64,000 bases of DNA, from the NCBI RefSeq assembly GCF_000744105.1, contig NZ_JQLH01000001.1, positions 1,488,001-1,552,000 on the forward strand, written 5' to 3'. The stretch comes from Maribacter forsetii DSM 18668. Lineage in GTDB: Bacteria; Bacteroidota; Bacteroidia; Flavobacteriales; Flavobacteriaceae. Position numbers and translations under genes: made by a program. Shown in pieces: positions 1 to 9,259 of this stretch (position 1 is its first letter; each line of letters starts with the position of its first letter). The notes under the pieces are model-generated. The model had not been told where the DNA came from and ran no database searches. It was given only the letters and a program-made list of their open reading frames with translations.

Positions 1-1
1 A

Positions 2-565
2 CTGGGTTTACAGTTAGATTCTCTGGCGGATATGATTACGAGCGGACTTGTGCCTGGTGTTGTCATGTTTCAATTATTGGCAATGTCTCAAACGAGTGAA
101 TGGGGAGATGGTGCTCACTTATTTATGGAGGCTGGTAAATTTCAATACATTCATTTGATCCCGTTTTTTGGATTTATAGTGACAATGGCTTCTGGATACC
201 GATTAGCGAAATTTAATATCGATGAAAATCAGACGTCTTCTTTTATAGGTCTGCCAACTCCTGCAAATGCACTTTTAATTTTGTCACTACCATTAATCCT
301 TCTGTATCAAAACAATGATTTTTTAAATAGTCTTATTCTTAATCAATGGTTCTTAATCATCTTAACTTTGGTAAGTGCCTATCTGTTAAATGCTAATTTG
401 CCGCTTTTTGCTTTAAAATTCAAGAATACTAGCTTTAAGGATAATGCTATGCGTTATATCTTTTTGATAATTAGTTTAGTGCTTATCGTTACCATGAAGT
501 TCATGGCAATTCCTTTAATTATTCTATTTTACGTAGTAAGTTCTGCTATACAAGAGAGACTTTAA
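2..565 (+). CDS. pssA: CDP-diacylglycerol-serine O-phosphatidyltransferase, 3' part (5' end outside window)
   Basis: Makes phosphatidylserine from CDP-diacylglycerol and L-serine, the committed step to phosphatidylethanolamine in the inner membrane. The frame is open from the first bases and reads LGLQLDSLADMITSG, which matches the second half of the CDP-alcohol phosphotransferase signature (G..LDSLAD). Hydrophobic membrane segments follow to the end. The ATG at 32 is internal to this motif, so it is not the start; an estimated 60 or so N-terminal residues lie upstream of the window. Family assignment rests on the motif, the membrane segments and the C-terminal length. It could be another CDP-alcohol phosphotransferase, but SLAD followed by a PG loop fits PssA best. 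Confidence 0.86.
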   Translation: MGLQLDSLADMITSGLVPGVVMFQLLAMSQTSEWGDGAHLFMEAGKFQYIHLIPFFGFIVTMASGYRLAKFNIDENQTSSFIGLPTPANALLILSLPLILLYQNNDFLNSLILNQWFLIILTLVSAYLLNANLPLFALKFKNTSFKDNAMRYIFLIISLVLIVTMKFMAIPLIILFYVVSSAIQERL

Positions 566-592
566 AAATAGAATTATTTAGGAAGATTGATT

Positions 593-1105
593 ATGGAAAA
601 TGAAGAATATGAATTTTGGTTAAGTGGACCTATTCAGGACGTGCCAGATTTGTTGCAACCAGCCGCACATGCTTTATTGCAATCTGAAAGAGAGCTTAAA
701 AAGTATACTCAAGATTTCCCAAAAGAATTACTTTGGGCTAAAGCTGCAGGTAGAGCTTCTGTTGGTTTTCATATGAATCATATTACAGGTGTTTTGGACA
801 GAATGTTAACGTATGCCAAAGGTGAATCGTTATCAGAGGAGCAGTTTCAATTTCTAAAAGCTGAGGGTTCTTTTAATCTAACTACTGAAGTAGCCGATTT
901 GCAAGAGCAGTTTTCAACAAAGGTTGCGGAAGCTTTAGCATATTTTAAAACGTTACCAGAAACTTCATTTACCGAAAAAAGAACGGTGGGTAGAAAGAAA
1001 TTACCATCTACCGTAATCGGTCTCTTGTTTCACGCTGCGGAGCATAGCCAAAGACATATTGGTCAGTTATTGGTAACCGTTAGCGTACTCCAATCAAAGC
1101 TTTGA
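593..1105 (+). CDS. DinB superfamily metal-binding protein
   Basis: A 170-residue helical-bundle protein of the DinB/YfiT-like fold. Three histidines that could form the usual metal triad are visible: H60/H63 in GFHMNH, and H151 and H155 in AAEHSQRHIGQ near the C-terminus. Members are often metal-dependent thiol transferases or have no known substrate, and the sequence does not decide the reaction. I place the start at ATG 593, with AGGAAG about 8 bases upstream, rather than the in-frame TTG at 587. It lies 27 bases after pssA in the same direction and may be cotranscribed. A palindromic repeat follows the gene. Confidence 0.8.
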   Translation: MENEEYEFWLSGPIQDVPDLLQPAAHALLQSERELKKYTQDFPKELLWAKAAGRASVGFHMNHITGVLDRMLTYAKGESLSEEQFQFLKAEGSFNLTTEVADLQEQFSTKVAEALAYFKTLPETSFTEKRTVGRKKLPSTVIGLLFHAAEHSQRHIGQLLVTVSVLQSKL

Positions 1106-1139
1106 TGATTTTTTTTACCAAATGAGTGTAAAAAGTAAT

Positions 1140-1272
1140 AATGTCAGTTCGAGTGCTTCATTTTACAATATTTTCATTGAAAATAGAGTGTGTCGAGAAC
1201 CTTTCTGTCTAAAAGGTTCTCGATTCAATTTATGTTCCTAAAAAGGGAATAAAATCACTGGAACTGACAGTA
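1140..1272. repeat. Intergenic palindromic REP/MITE-like element
   Basis: The gap between the DinB-like gene and the amine oxidase gene is almost filled by a nested palindrome. The outer arms are AATGTCAGTTCGAGTG (1140-1155) and CACTGGAACTGACAGT (1257-1272), complementary at 14 of 16 positions. The inner perfect stem is CGAGAACCTTT (1194-1204) and AAAGGTTCTCG (1212-1222) around a 7-base loop. From memory, Flavobacteriaceae genomes carry many intergenic copies starting GTCAGTTCGAGT with an inner hairpin GAGAACCTTT; this looks like a diverged copy. The inner hairpin may also end transcription, though no T-run follows. No transposase is present nearby. Confidence 0.75.
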
Positions 1273-1341
1273 AAATTAGGTACTCAACAAATTTGGCAAT
1301 AGCTATTTTATCATTTATTTTAATTAGAATAACTTAACAAC

Positions 1342-2406
1342 ATGAATACATCGGTAGTAATTATCGGCGCAGGATTATCGGGTTTGTTAACTGCGTATTG
1401 TTTACAAAAACTTGGCTTTGATGTCAAAATATTAGAGGCACGAGATAGAATAGGAGGTAGAATACATACCTTCCAATCTGGGAATACTAAAGTTGAAATG
1501 GGAGCTACTTGGTTTAATCAGGCTCATTACCATTTGGTAGATATTATAGAGGAATTTAAAGTTCCGTACTTCGAACAATTTATGACAGGTACATCTTATT
1601 TTCAAACATTTTCAAATGTGCCACCACAAGAAATAGCGGTTCCAAATGATAGTCCTAGTTACCGATTTAAAAACGGAACTATTGATTTACTCAATTCAAT
1701 AGCTGCTAAACTTAAACCAAATACTATTTTTTTAAGTGAAGAGGTCAGTGAGGTAAATGTGATTGATGATAATGTTGAAGTGAAAACCAATTCTCGCACA
1801 TTAAATGCAGATATTGTTATTACTACATTGCCACCGGCAGCGTTAATAGATCAAATAACATTTACGCCTCAATTACCAAATGAGTTGGTTTCATTGGCTG
1901 AACAAACTCATACGTGGATGCAAGATTCCATAAAAGTTGCCCTAACCTATAAAAAGCCGTTTTGGAGAGCGCAAGGTAAGTCGGGTACGATATTTAGTAA
2001 TGTAGGACCTTTGACCGAATTCTACGATCAATCTAATCTAGAAAATGAATCGTACGCCTTAGTTGGTTTTGCTTCTGGTAGCTGTGCTCGTTTTACTAAA
2101 GAACAGCGAATTGAAAAAATCGAGGCACAATTGAAATTGGTATTTGGGGATGATGCGCTAAATTATATATCATATCATGAAACGGCTTGGTATAATGAAG
2201 AGTTTACCAAATCTCATAGACAAGCAGATAATTTGTTTCCGCATCAAAACGGAGGTCATGCAATGTATCAAGTACCCTTATTTGATAATAAATTGTTTAT
2301 TTCTGGTGCAGAAACCTCAAAACATCACTCTGGTTACATGGAAGGCGCTATTTTTGCAGCTGAATCTGTTGTTGCAAAACTGAAAAGTTTGCACCTAACG
2401 CAGTAA
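1342..2406 (+). CDS. FAD-dependent flavin monoamine oxidase family protein
   Basis: A 354-residue FAD oxidoreductase. The N-terminal dinucleotide-binding motif IIGAGLSGLL is followed by an EARDRIGGR fingerprint, both typical of the amine oxidase/protoporphyrinogen oxidase superfamily. The C-terminal HHSGYMEGAIFAAES closes the FAD site as in monoamine oxidases. The protein is shorter than classical monoamine oxidases (450-500 residues) and lacks a membrane anchor, so it is probably cytoplasmic. The substrate (amine, amino acid or another reduced compound) cannot be read from sequence. It ends 7 bases before the tRNA-dihydrouridine synthase gene, suggesting cotranscription. Confidence 0.82.
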   Translation: MNTSVVIIGAGLSGLLTAYCLQKLGFDVKILEARDRIGGRIHTFQSGNTKVEMGATWFNQAHYHLVDIIEEFKVPYFEQFMTGTSYFQTFSNVPPQEIAVPNDSPSYRFKNGTIDLLNSIAAKLKPNTIFLSEEVSEVNVIDDNVEVKTNSRTLNADIVITTLPPAALIDQITFTPQLPNELVSLAEQTHTWMQDSIKVALTYKKPFWRAQGKSGTIFSNVGPLTEFYDQSNLENESYALVGFASGSCARFTKEQRIEKIEAQLKLVFGDDALNYISYHETAWYNEEFTKSHRQADNLFPHQNGGHAMYQVPLFDNKLFISGAETSKHHSGYMEGAIFAAESVVAKLKSLHLTQ

Positions 2407-2413
2407 TACATAC

Positions 2414-3358
2414 ATGTCAGTTACCTTATTATCATCCCCATTACAGGGCTTTACCGATTTTAGATTCCGAAATGCTATCCATAAATATTTTGGAGGTATC
2501 GATACCTTCTATGCACCATACATTCGCTTAAACGGTAAAATGGTGATTAAGAATTCGTATCAGAAAGATTTACAGCCAGAGAATAATACCACCTTAGAAG
2601 TAATACCACAGGTAATGACCGGTGATGCCGATGAATTCCTGTTTGTGGTAAAATATATTCAGAGTTTAGGCTACAAGGAATTGAACTGGAATTTAGGTTG
2701 CCCTTACCCCATGGTAACCAAACAAGGTATGGGGAGCGGACTCATTTGTAATCCAGAGAAAATAGACCATATTTTAAAACGTACGCACGAAGAAACCGAT
2801 GTGGTGGTTTCTATGAAAATGAGAATGGGGTATGAAAATGCAGAAGAGATTCTAGATGTTTTTCCTATTCTAGATACCTACCCGTTAAAGAATATTGCTA
2901 TTCACGCACGTATTGGAAAGCAATTGTATAAGGGCGGAGTAGACCTTAATGCTTTTCAGAAGTGTGTTGATAGCACTAAACATACATTATACTATAACGG
3001 CGATATTACTACAGTAGCGAAGTTTCAGGAAATGAAAGAGCGCTTCCCCACAATTGAAAACTTTATGATGGGAAGAGGTTTAATTGCCGACCCATTTCTG
3101 CCAAGTATGATTAAAAACAATACGACGGAATATCCAAAAGACCGCTGGAAGATTTTTTCCGAATTTCACGACACCATCTATCAGCAGTATGATGAAGCAT
3201 TATCAGGACCAACACCTATAAAAATGAAAATGCGGGGTTTCTGGGAATACTTTGCACTTTCAACTTCTAATCCGCATAAGGCATTCAAAAAGATAAAAAA
3301 GGCTAATAATCCAAGAGCATATCAGCAGGCCGTGCGTGAGATATTGAATAATGAATGA
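2414..3358 (+). CDS. tRNA-dihydrouridine synthase family protein
   Basis: Reduces specific uridines of tRNA to dihydrouridine using FMN and NAD(P)H. The 314-residue protein has the Dus TIM-barrel order: SSPLQGFTD at the N-terminus, the catalytic-cysteine motif NLGCPYPMVTKQGMGSGL, MKMRMG, IHAR in the phosphate-binding region, YYNGDI, and GRGLIADPFL. The cysteine that protonates the uracil is present in LGCP. The length fits bacterial Dus enzymes and the barrel resembles DusC-like members of Bacteroidota, but which uridine it modifies is not determined. It starts 7 bases after the amine oxidase stop codon. Confidence 0.92.
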   Translation: MSVTLLSSPLQGFTDFRFRNAIHKYFGGIDTFYAPYIRLNGKMVIKNSYQKDLQPENNTTLEVIPQVMTGDADEFLFVVKYIQSLGYKELNWNLGCPYPMVTKQGMGSGLICNPEKIDHILKRTHEETDVVVSMKMRMGYENAEEILDVFPILDTYPLKNIAIHARIGKQLYKGGVDLNAFQKCVDSTKHTLYYNGDITTVAKFQEMKERFPTIENFMMGRGLIADPFLPSMIKNNTTEYPKDRWKIFSEFHDTIYQQYDEALSGPTPIKMKMRGFWEYFALSTSNPHKAFKKIKKANNPRAYQQAVREILNNE

Positions 3359-3375
3359 GGTAACTGTTATCTTTG
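3344..3375 (+). promoter_or_regulatory. Bacteroidota-type promoter for the radical SAM gene
   Basis: TTG at 3344-3346 and TATCTTTG at 3368-3375 are 21 bases apart, matching the Bacteroidota primary sigma factor consensus (TTG, 19-21, TAnnTTTG). Transcription would begin near 3382, about 17 bases before the GTG start at 3399. The -33 element lies inside the end of the upstream gene. Confidence 0.7.
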
Positions 3376-3398
3376 CAGCATTGTTCTAAAATAACTTT

Positions 3399-5579
3399 GT
3401 GAAAGACCTTCTTTTAATAACACCACCTTTTACCCAATTAAATACTCCTTATCCGGCAACGGCTTATATTAAAGGTTTTTTGAATACAAAGAGTATTTCT
3501 TCTTTTCAGTCCGATTTAGGGATTGAGGTGATTCTAGAACTCTTTAATAAAGATACATTTCAGCAACTTTTTGACATGGCTTTTTCTTCGGATGCCATGG
3601 TGACTGAAAATTGTCAAAGAATTTATGCGCTTCGTAATGATTACTTGAAAACCTTAGATGCTGTCATTCTCTTTTTGCAAGGAAAAAATGACACCTTGGC
3701 TAGGCAATTATGTACCGATAATTTTTTGCCACAAGCTTCTCGTTTTGAACAGTTAGATGATTTAGAATGGGCTTTTGGTAATATGGGTATGCAAGATAAA
3801 GCCAAACATTTGGCAACCTTATATCTTGAAGATCTTTCAGATTTTATAGTAGAATGTATAGACCCCAATTTCGGATTCAGTAGGTATGCAGAACGATTAG
3901 GGCGCAGTGCCAATTCATTCGATGAGCTTCATAATCATCTTAACGAAGAACCTACTTTTATTGATGAGTTAACGCTAAAGATTTTAAAAGAACAGTTAGA
4001 AGAAGTACAACCAAAATTGGTATGCTTTTCGGTTCCTTTTCCGGGTAATTTATATAGTGCTTTTCGTTGTGCCCAATTTATAAAATCAAATTATCCTGAT
4101 GTAAAAATTGCCATGGGTGGCGGATTCCCAAATACAGAACTACGCAGCCTTACCGATGTTCGTGTATTTGAATTCTTCGATTTTATAACCTTAGACGATG
4201 GTGAGCTTCCTTTAGAATTGGTACATCAATATGTGGTCAATGAGGAAGGGGAGTTAAAGCGTGCTTTTGTATTAGAGGATGGTAAAGTGGTTTATAAAAA
4301 CGATAGTTTAAGGCAAGATTACAAACAACAAGATGTTGGTACACCAGATTATGCCGATCTGCAATTAAACAATTACATTTCCGTCATTGAAATTGCCAAC
4401 CCCATGCACAGTTTGTGGAGCGATGGTCGTTGGAACAAACTTACAATGGCTCATGGTTGCTATTGGGGTAAATGTACTTTCTGCGATATCTCTTTAGATT
4501 ATATAAAAATATATGAACCTGTAGCGGCTTGTTTGTTGGTTGACCGTGTAGAAACATTAGTGGAACAAACCGGGGAATCCGGATTTCATTTTGTAGATGA
4601 AGCGGCACCACCTTCTTTAATGAAAGCTTTTGCTTTAGAGGTTTTAAAAAGAAATTTGACTATTACCTGGTGGACGAATATCAGGTTTGAGAAAAACTTT
4701 ACCCAAGACCTTTGTTATCTCTTGAAAGCATCGGGTTGTATTGCGGTTTCTGGTGGATTGGAAGTGGCATCTGACCGATTGTTAAAACTCATAGATAAAG
4801 GTGTAACGGTTGAGCAAGTGGCGCAAGTAACACGCAATTTTACCGAAGCCAACATTATGGTGCATTCCTATTTAATGTACGGCTACCCAACACAAACCAT
4901 TCAAGAAACAGTTGATAGTTTAGAAATGGTGCGCCAGTTGTTTGAATTGGGTATTATTCAATCTGGTTTTTGGCATCAATTTGCATTAACGGCTCATAGT
5001 CCCGTTGGTTTACATCCGGAAGAATACGGAGTTATGCCAGATTTAAAAACCATCAGCTTTGCGAACAACGATATTGACTTTAAAGATAAAACGGGGGTTG
5101 ACCACAGTAAGTTCAGTTTCGGATTAAAAAAATCGCTTTTCAATTTTATGCACGGTATCGGTTTTGATATGAGTTTGCAAGAATGGTTCGATTTTAAGAT
5201 TCCACCTTCTACCATAACCGCAGATTACATTTACAATTGCCTGCAACAAGAAATGGTGTTAACTACAAAATCAACCGCTAAAATAGCATGGATAGGTCCA
5301 ATGCCTATTACTGCCGAACGTGTAAAGAAGAAAAAAGGCATGACCTGGCAGAAATTAGAATTCAGTTTTCATACCAATACTGATTTGTATGAGATAACCG
5401 TAGATAGGGATAAAGGAGAATGGTTGTTGTCTACGTTAGAAAAAGTGAAGCCTGAAAATAAACCTGTAAGTTACGGTCAGTTGAAAAAAGATTACGAATC
5501 TCAATTAGAAGACTTTGAGCTGTTTTGGTATTCTAAGCAAGTAACAGGTTTACGTGATCATGGACTATTGGTATTATAA
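3399..5579 (+). CDS. B12-binding-domain radical SAM protein
   Basis: A 726-residue protein with a cobalamin-binding-like N-terminal region (TPPFTQLNTPYP, later VCFSVPFPGNLYSAF and AMGGGFPN) followed by a radical SAM barrel. The iron-sulfur cysteines are C354, C359 and C362 in GCYWGKCTFC, spaced CX4CX2C rather than the usual CX3CX2C. No DxHxxG lower-ligand motif is visible, so any cobalamin may bind base-off or be absent. Substrate is unknown; relatives are methyltransferases or ring-forming enzymes. The start is GTG 3399, supported by a promoter ending at 3375. It converges on the phosphatase gene across a shared hairpin terminator. Confidence 0.82.
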   Translation: MKDLLLITPPFTQLNTPYPATAYIKGFLNTKSISSFQSDLGIEVILELFNKDTFQQLFDMAFSSDAMVTENCQRIYALRNDYLKTLDAVILFLQGKNDTLARQLCTDNFLPQASRFEQLDDLEWAFGNMGMQDKAKHLATLYLEDLSDFIVECIDPNFGFSRYAERLGRSANSFDELHNHLNEEPTFIDELTLKILKEQLEEVQPKLVCFSVPFPGNLYSAFRCAQFIKSNYPDVKIAMGGGFPNTELRSLTDVRVFEFFDFITLDDGELPLELVHQYVVNEEGELKRAFVLEDGKVVYKNDSLRQDYKQQDVGTPDYADLQLNNYISVIEIANPMHSLWSDGRWNKLTMAHGCYWGKCTFCDISLDYIKIYEPVAACLLVDRVETLVEQTGESGFHFVDEAAPPSLMKAFALEVLKRNLTITWWTNIRFEKNFTQDLCYLLKASGCIAVSGGLEVASDRLLKLIDKGVTVEQVAQVTRNFTEANIMVHSYLMYGYPTQTIQETVDSLEMVRQLFELGIIQSGFWHQFALTAHSPVGLHPEEYGVMPDLKTISFANNDIDFKDKTGVDHSKFSFGLKKSLFNFMHGIGFDMSLQEWFDFKIPPSTITADYIYNCLQQEMVLTTKSTAKIAWIGPMPITAERVKKKKGMTWQKLEFSFHTNTDLYEITVDRDKGEWLLSTLEKVKPENKPVSYGQLKKDYESQLEDFELFWYSKQVTGLRDHGLLVL

Positions 5580-5582
5580 AAA

Positions 5583-5614
5583 AAATGTCGTGTCGAAAAT
5601 GCAACACGACATTT
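5583..5614. terminator. Bidirectional hairpin terminator
   Basis: A perfect 11-bp stem, AAATGTCGTGT (5583-5593) with ACACGACATTT (5604-5614), and a 10-base loop. A-rich sequence on the left and T-rich sequence on the right allow termination from both convergent genes. Confidence 0.85.
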
Positions 5615-5633
5615 AATTTTATTTTAAAATTAT

Positions 5634-7331
5634 TTAGGAGTAGCTTAAAGAATATCCTATTTCTGTAGAATAGCTTTCTGATAATAAAGTGTCTACAAAA
5701 ATCCATTCAGACGTTACATCTGTAGTTGTAAATGTTGTCATCATATATCCTCTTCTTGATGCATCAAAATAATTTAATCCGTCTATTAATGCTACTAAAG
5801 CTTCTTGAAAACCTGCAATTAATTCAGGTGAAGAATTTGCACCAAGATATGTTTCAAAGCCGGGTGAGCTAATTGAGGATGTTGCCAATTCTATACCTAC
5901 TTCCGTTCCATTTTCTGAAGTCAACGTATTTTGCCAAGCATTATGGGTATCGCCAGCAAAAGTTACTATCTTTTTGCCGTTTAATGTGCTATAAATAATC
6001 TCCCTGTCAATTGGGTAGCCGTCCCAAGCATCTAAATTATAAGGTATAACGGTAGTTACTCTCGCAATTTCTTCTGCACTTAAGCTAGGGTCGTTATTTA
6101 ATAATCTTAACTTGATGGTCACAAGTTCTGTTAGAATGGCACCAAAATTTTCAGTTCCAAATGCAGTTAATAACTCCACCGGTATGTTCATTTTACCCAT
6201 GAGTACTTGCTGACCTAAAACCTGCCATTTGGCAGAACTACTATTTAGTTCAGATATAATCCAATCTCTCTGTGTTACTCCTACTATAGAACGGTTTGGG
6301 TCTGTCAATGCAGTTTGAAATGCTAGGGCATCAAAGCCTGTTGCTGTATAATAATCGCCAATATTTAATTGCTTATCCCTACCTATTAGACGGGTGTCCA
6401 TTAAAATAAGATTAACAAGGTTGCCAATATTTACAGAACGGTAAATAATGCTATTGTCATCTGCAGCTATTCTAGAGAAAGGTAAAAACTCGCTATATGC
6501 TTGTAAAGCATTTTGCTTTCTGACTTCAAAACTGCCTTCTGTGGCTTCATCATGATTTTCTGCTCCTTCTTTATAGGTGTCATTGGCAATTTCATGATCG
6601 TCCCAAACACAAATGAACGGTTTCTTTTGGTGGGCTAATTGTAAAGAAGCATCTGATCTATATTGCTTGTATCTTGTTCTATAATCATCTAGAGAAATAA
6701 TTTCTCCCGCAGGTTCATGAAAACGGTTTAAGAAAGCGTTCTCTTCTGTAGAACCGTATCCACCGGCGCCATATTCGTAGAAGTAATCACCTAAGTGCAC
6801 AATGATATCTGCATCTGAATTTGCCATGGCATCATACACATTAAAAAGACCTGCTTGGTAATTTGAACAAGAGCATACTGCTAATTTAGCCTGAGTGGCA
6901 TCGGTAGGTAATGTGATGGTTTCACCTACAACGGAAATTGAATTGTCTGTTGTACTAATAAATCTATAATATAGTTTTTGGTCTGCATCTAGCTCTGTTA
7001 ATTCAATGGCCAAAGTGTTGTCCCTAGAATCTTCAGTTGTTATTTTTCCGGTTCTTAATATATCATTGAAATCCGATTGCGTAGAAACTTCCCAGATAAT
7101 TTCAACATTTGCGGTATTAAAACGGCTCCATATAATAACTCCGGAGCTACTTGGGTCAAAACTGGCTACGCCATAATTGAAGTTTTGTACCGTTAATTGC
7201 GATTCGTCATATTCAACTTGTAGATCATCATCATCGCTACAGCTTATAAAGTTTGGAGCTAAAATTAATCCTCCGGAAGCCATTAAGGTTTTTTGAATAA
7301 AATTTCTTCTTGTATTTTTCGTCGTTTTCAT
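5634..7331 (-). CDS. PhoD-like alkaline phosphatase, Tat-exported
   Basis: A secreted metallophosphoesterase of the PhoD family, expected to release phosphate from mono- or diesters at the cell surface. Starting at ATG 7331 gives 565 residues. The N-terminus has a twin-arginine signal (TRRNFIQK), a hydrophobic stretch, and a cysteine followed by acidic residues (ISCSDDDD), so the mature protein may be a lipoprotein. Metal-site motifs seen are GDYFYEYG (first aspartate region), WDDHEIANDTY, DTRLIGRD and FAGDTHNAW. The longer TTG start at 7352 would only add residues in front of the signal peptide. tatC lies about 3.4 kb away in the same strand direction. Exact substrate unknown. Confidence 0.9.
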   Translation of the reverse strand: MKTTKNTRRNFIQKTLMASGGLILAPNFISCSDDDDLQVEYDESQLTVQNFNYGVASFDPSSSGVIIWSRFNTANVEIIWEVSTQSDFNDILRTGKITTEDSRDNTLAIELTELDADQKLYYRFISTTDNSISVVGETITLPTDATQAKLAVCSCSNYQAGLFNVYDAMANSDADIIVHLGDYFYEYGAGGYGSTEENAFLNRFHEPAGEIISLDDYRTRYKQYRSDASLQLAHQKKPFICVWDDHEIANDTYKEGAENHDEATEGSFEVRKQNALQAYSEFLPFSRIAADDNSIIYRSVNIGNLVNLILMDTRLIGRDKQLNIGDYYTATGFDALAFQTALTDPNRSIVGVTQRDWIISELNSSSAKWQVLGQQVLMGKMNIPVELLTAFGTENFGAILTELVTIKLRLLNNDPSLSAEEIARVTTVIPYNLDAWDGYPIDREIIYSTLNGKKIVTFAGDTHNAWQNTLTSENGTEVGIELATSSISSPGFETYLGANSSPELIAGFQEALVALIDGLNYFDASRRGYMMTTFTTTDVTSEWIFVDTLLSESYSTEIGYSLSYS

Positions 7332-7484
7332 CTGGTCGTTTAGTTTCCTCAAAATTGTTTTAATTCTGATGAATCAACGTTAGTTGAACTTTATGTTTAT
7401 GTTATTGAAACTATTGATGATAATAATTGAAATTTGATGCTAGTCAGTTTTCTAGGTTTTGAATGAATTCCTTAAGTTTGATTA

Positions 7485-7979
7485 ATGGCAAATACATACA
7501 CGACTCCAAAAATTGTTACTCTAGAAGAAAAAATATTAGTTGGATTTTCAACCGAAATGAGTTTAAAGGATAACAAAACTCAGGAACTTTGGAAAGGCTT
7601 TAGGCAGCGTAGTAAGGAGATTGCCAATAGGTCGTCTGATGATTTTATCTCTCTACAAGAATACCCGGTAGATTATTTTAAAGCATTTTCTCCTGCAAAT
7701 AGATTTGTAAAATGGGCTTGTGTTGAGGTTGAAAATTTAGAGTTCATTCCAGAGGAAATGAATAGTTTAATTTTAGAAACTGGCTTGTTTGCGGTGTTCA
7801 ATTACAAAGGAACTGCACAAAATGCGCAGGCTTTTTTCCAATTGATTTACGGAGAATGGATACCCAATTCTGATTATATCTTAGATGACCGTCCTCATTT
7901 TGAAGTGCTGGGAGCTAAATACAAAAACAATGATCCAAACTCAGAAGAAGAAGTTTGGATTCCGATAAGAGAAAAATGA
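7485..7979 (+). CDS. GyrI-like small-molecule (effector-binding) domain protein
   Basis: A 164-residue stand-alone effector-binding domain of the AraC_E_bind/GyrI-like superfamily, normally found behind AraC or MerR DNA-binding domains. Typical elements are the opening strand KIVTLEEKILVG, the central AVFNYKGTA and the closing YILDDRPHFEVLG with a conserved glutamate. No DNA-binding domain is present, so it probably binds a small ligand directly. Its stop codon overlaps the ATG of the MFS transporter (ATGA), which suggests translational coupling and a shared function such as drug or metabolite handling; that link is inference. Confidence 0.8.
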   Translation: MANTYTTPKIVTLEEKILVGFSTEMSLKDNKTQELWKGFRQRSKEIANRSSDDFISLQEYPVDYFKAFSPANRFVKWACVEVENLEFIPEEMNSLILETGLFAVFNYKGTAQNAQAFFQLIYGEWIPNSDYILDDRPHFEVLGAKYKNNDPNSEEEVWIPIREK

Positions 7980-9259
7980 AAGACCCCGAAAAAGCGCCTT
8001 GGTATTATCTGTTGTTATTGATTTTAGCAGGGGAGAGCGTCTTTATTTTACCTTTTGTATTACAGCGTGTTTTTAGACCTACCGTTTTAAAAGTGTTTGA
8101 ACTTGATAATGTTTCGTTGGGTTTGTGTTTTTCCGTGTATGGCTTTGTTGCATTGATTTCTTATTTATTAGGCGGACCTTTAGCCGATAAATTTCAGCCA
8201 AGAAAATTAATAGCCATTGCGCTTTGGATGACCGCTCTTGGCGGATTGGTCTTTGCTACATTCCCAGACTATTTAATCTTGCAAGTACTTTACGGCTTTT
8301 GGGGTTTTACTACAATTTTCTTGTTTTGGTCGCCTATGATAAAAGCTACCCGAGTGTGGGGAGGTCAAAGTTCACAAGGCAAAGCTTTTGGTTTTTTAGA
8401 TGGCGGTAGGGGATTGGTAGGGGCACTATTTGGAACATTGGGAGTGCTTGTTTTTTCTCACTTTATGTCGGCAGATCTAGAAGTTGCCACTTTGGAAGAA
8501 AGTAGGTTTGCTTTTCGGTATGTAATATTGACCTCTTCGGCTATAGTATCTATTGTAGGTGTTCTGGTCTGGTTTTTTATGAGATTACCTGAAAGCCTTG
8601 AAAACGAGATTGTCGTAGAAAGAATCACCGTTTCTCAAATTAAAGAAGTACTGCGTTTACCTTCGGTTTTACTACTTATGATTATAATTTTATGTGCTTA
8701 CGTAGGTTATAAAATCACCGATATTTTTTCGCTTTATGCGCAAGATGTAATGTTGTACAATGAGGTAGAATCTGCGGAAGTAGGTACCTTTTTATTATTC
8801 GCAAGACCGGTAGTAGGTGTTTTTATAGGTGTGATAGCAGACCGTTCTAGACCTACTCTATTTCTATTGATAGGTTTTGTTGTTGCACTGTTAGGTTCTT
8901 TGTTGTTCGCATCGGGTATGGTTGCCAATGTTTCATATTTCGTATTCTTGTTCTCTATCATGATTGTGGCATTAGGCGTGTATGCTATTCGTTCTTTATA
9001 CTTTGCGGTAATGCAAAGCGGAAGAATTCCCATGGCACTAACCGGAACTGCGGTGGGGTTAATTTCGTTGATAGGGTATACTCCCGATATTTTTGCGGGT
9101 CCGGCAATGGGCTATTTATTAGATGCATCACCTGGCTTAGAAGGGCATAAGCATGTATTCTGGATGCTAGCCCTGTTTTCATTTATTGGAGCAATTGCGG
9201 CATTTAGATATTTTCAACTTTATGGCAAATCAGGATATGAGGATTCCAAAAAATCTTAA
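7976..9259 (+). CDS. MFS transporter
   Basis: A 427-residue inner-membrane transporter with about 12 predicted hydrophobic segments and the major facilitator loop GGPLADKFQPRK between segments 2 and 3 (GxxxDR/K-type motif). A related loop, GVIADRSRP, lies in the second half. The start is taken at ATG 7976, which overlaps the preceding stop as ATGA; a TTG at 7955 lies in the upstream gene and is unlikely. Substrate is not evident. Coupling to a GyrI-like ligand-binding protein suggests export or import of a small organic molecule. Confidence 0.85.
   Translation: MKDPEKAPWYYLLLLILAGESVFILPFVLQRVFRPTVLKVFELDNVSLGLCFSVYGFVALISYLLGGPLADKFQPRKLIAIALWMTALGGLVFATFPDYLILQVLYGFWGFTTIFLFWSPMIKATRVWGGQSSQGKAFGFLDGGRGLVGALFGTLGVLVFSHFMSADLEVATLEESRFAFRYVILTSSAIVSIVGVLVWFFMRLPESLENEIVVERITVSQIKEVLRLPSVLLLMIIILCAYVGYKITDIFSLYAQDVMLYNEVESAEVGTFLLFARPVVGVFIGVIADRSRPTLFLLIGFVVALLGSLLFASGMVANVSYFVFLFSIMIVALGVYAIRSLYFAVMQSGRIPMALTGTAVGLISLIGYTPDIFAGPAMGYLLDASPGLEGHKHVFWMLALFSFIGAIAAFRYFQLYGKSGYEDSKKS

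Noticed and set aside
1194..1222. Inner hairpin as an ordinary terminator only
   Set aside because: No T-run follows and the hairpin sits symmetrically inside longer complementary arms, so a palindromic repeat explains it better; terminator activity is still possible.
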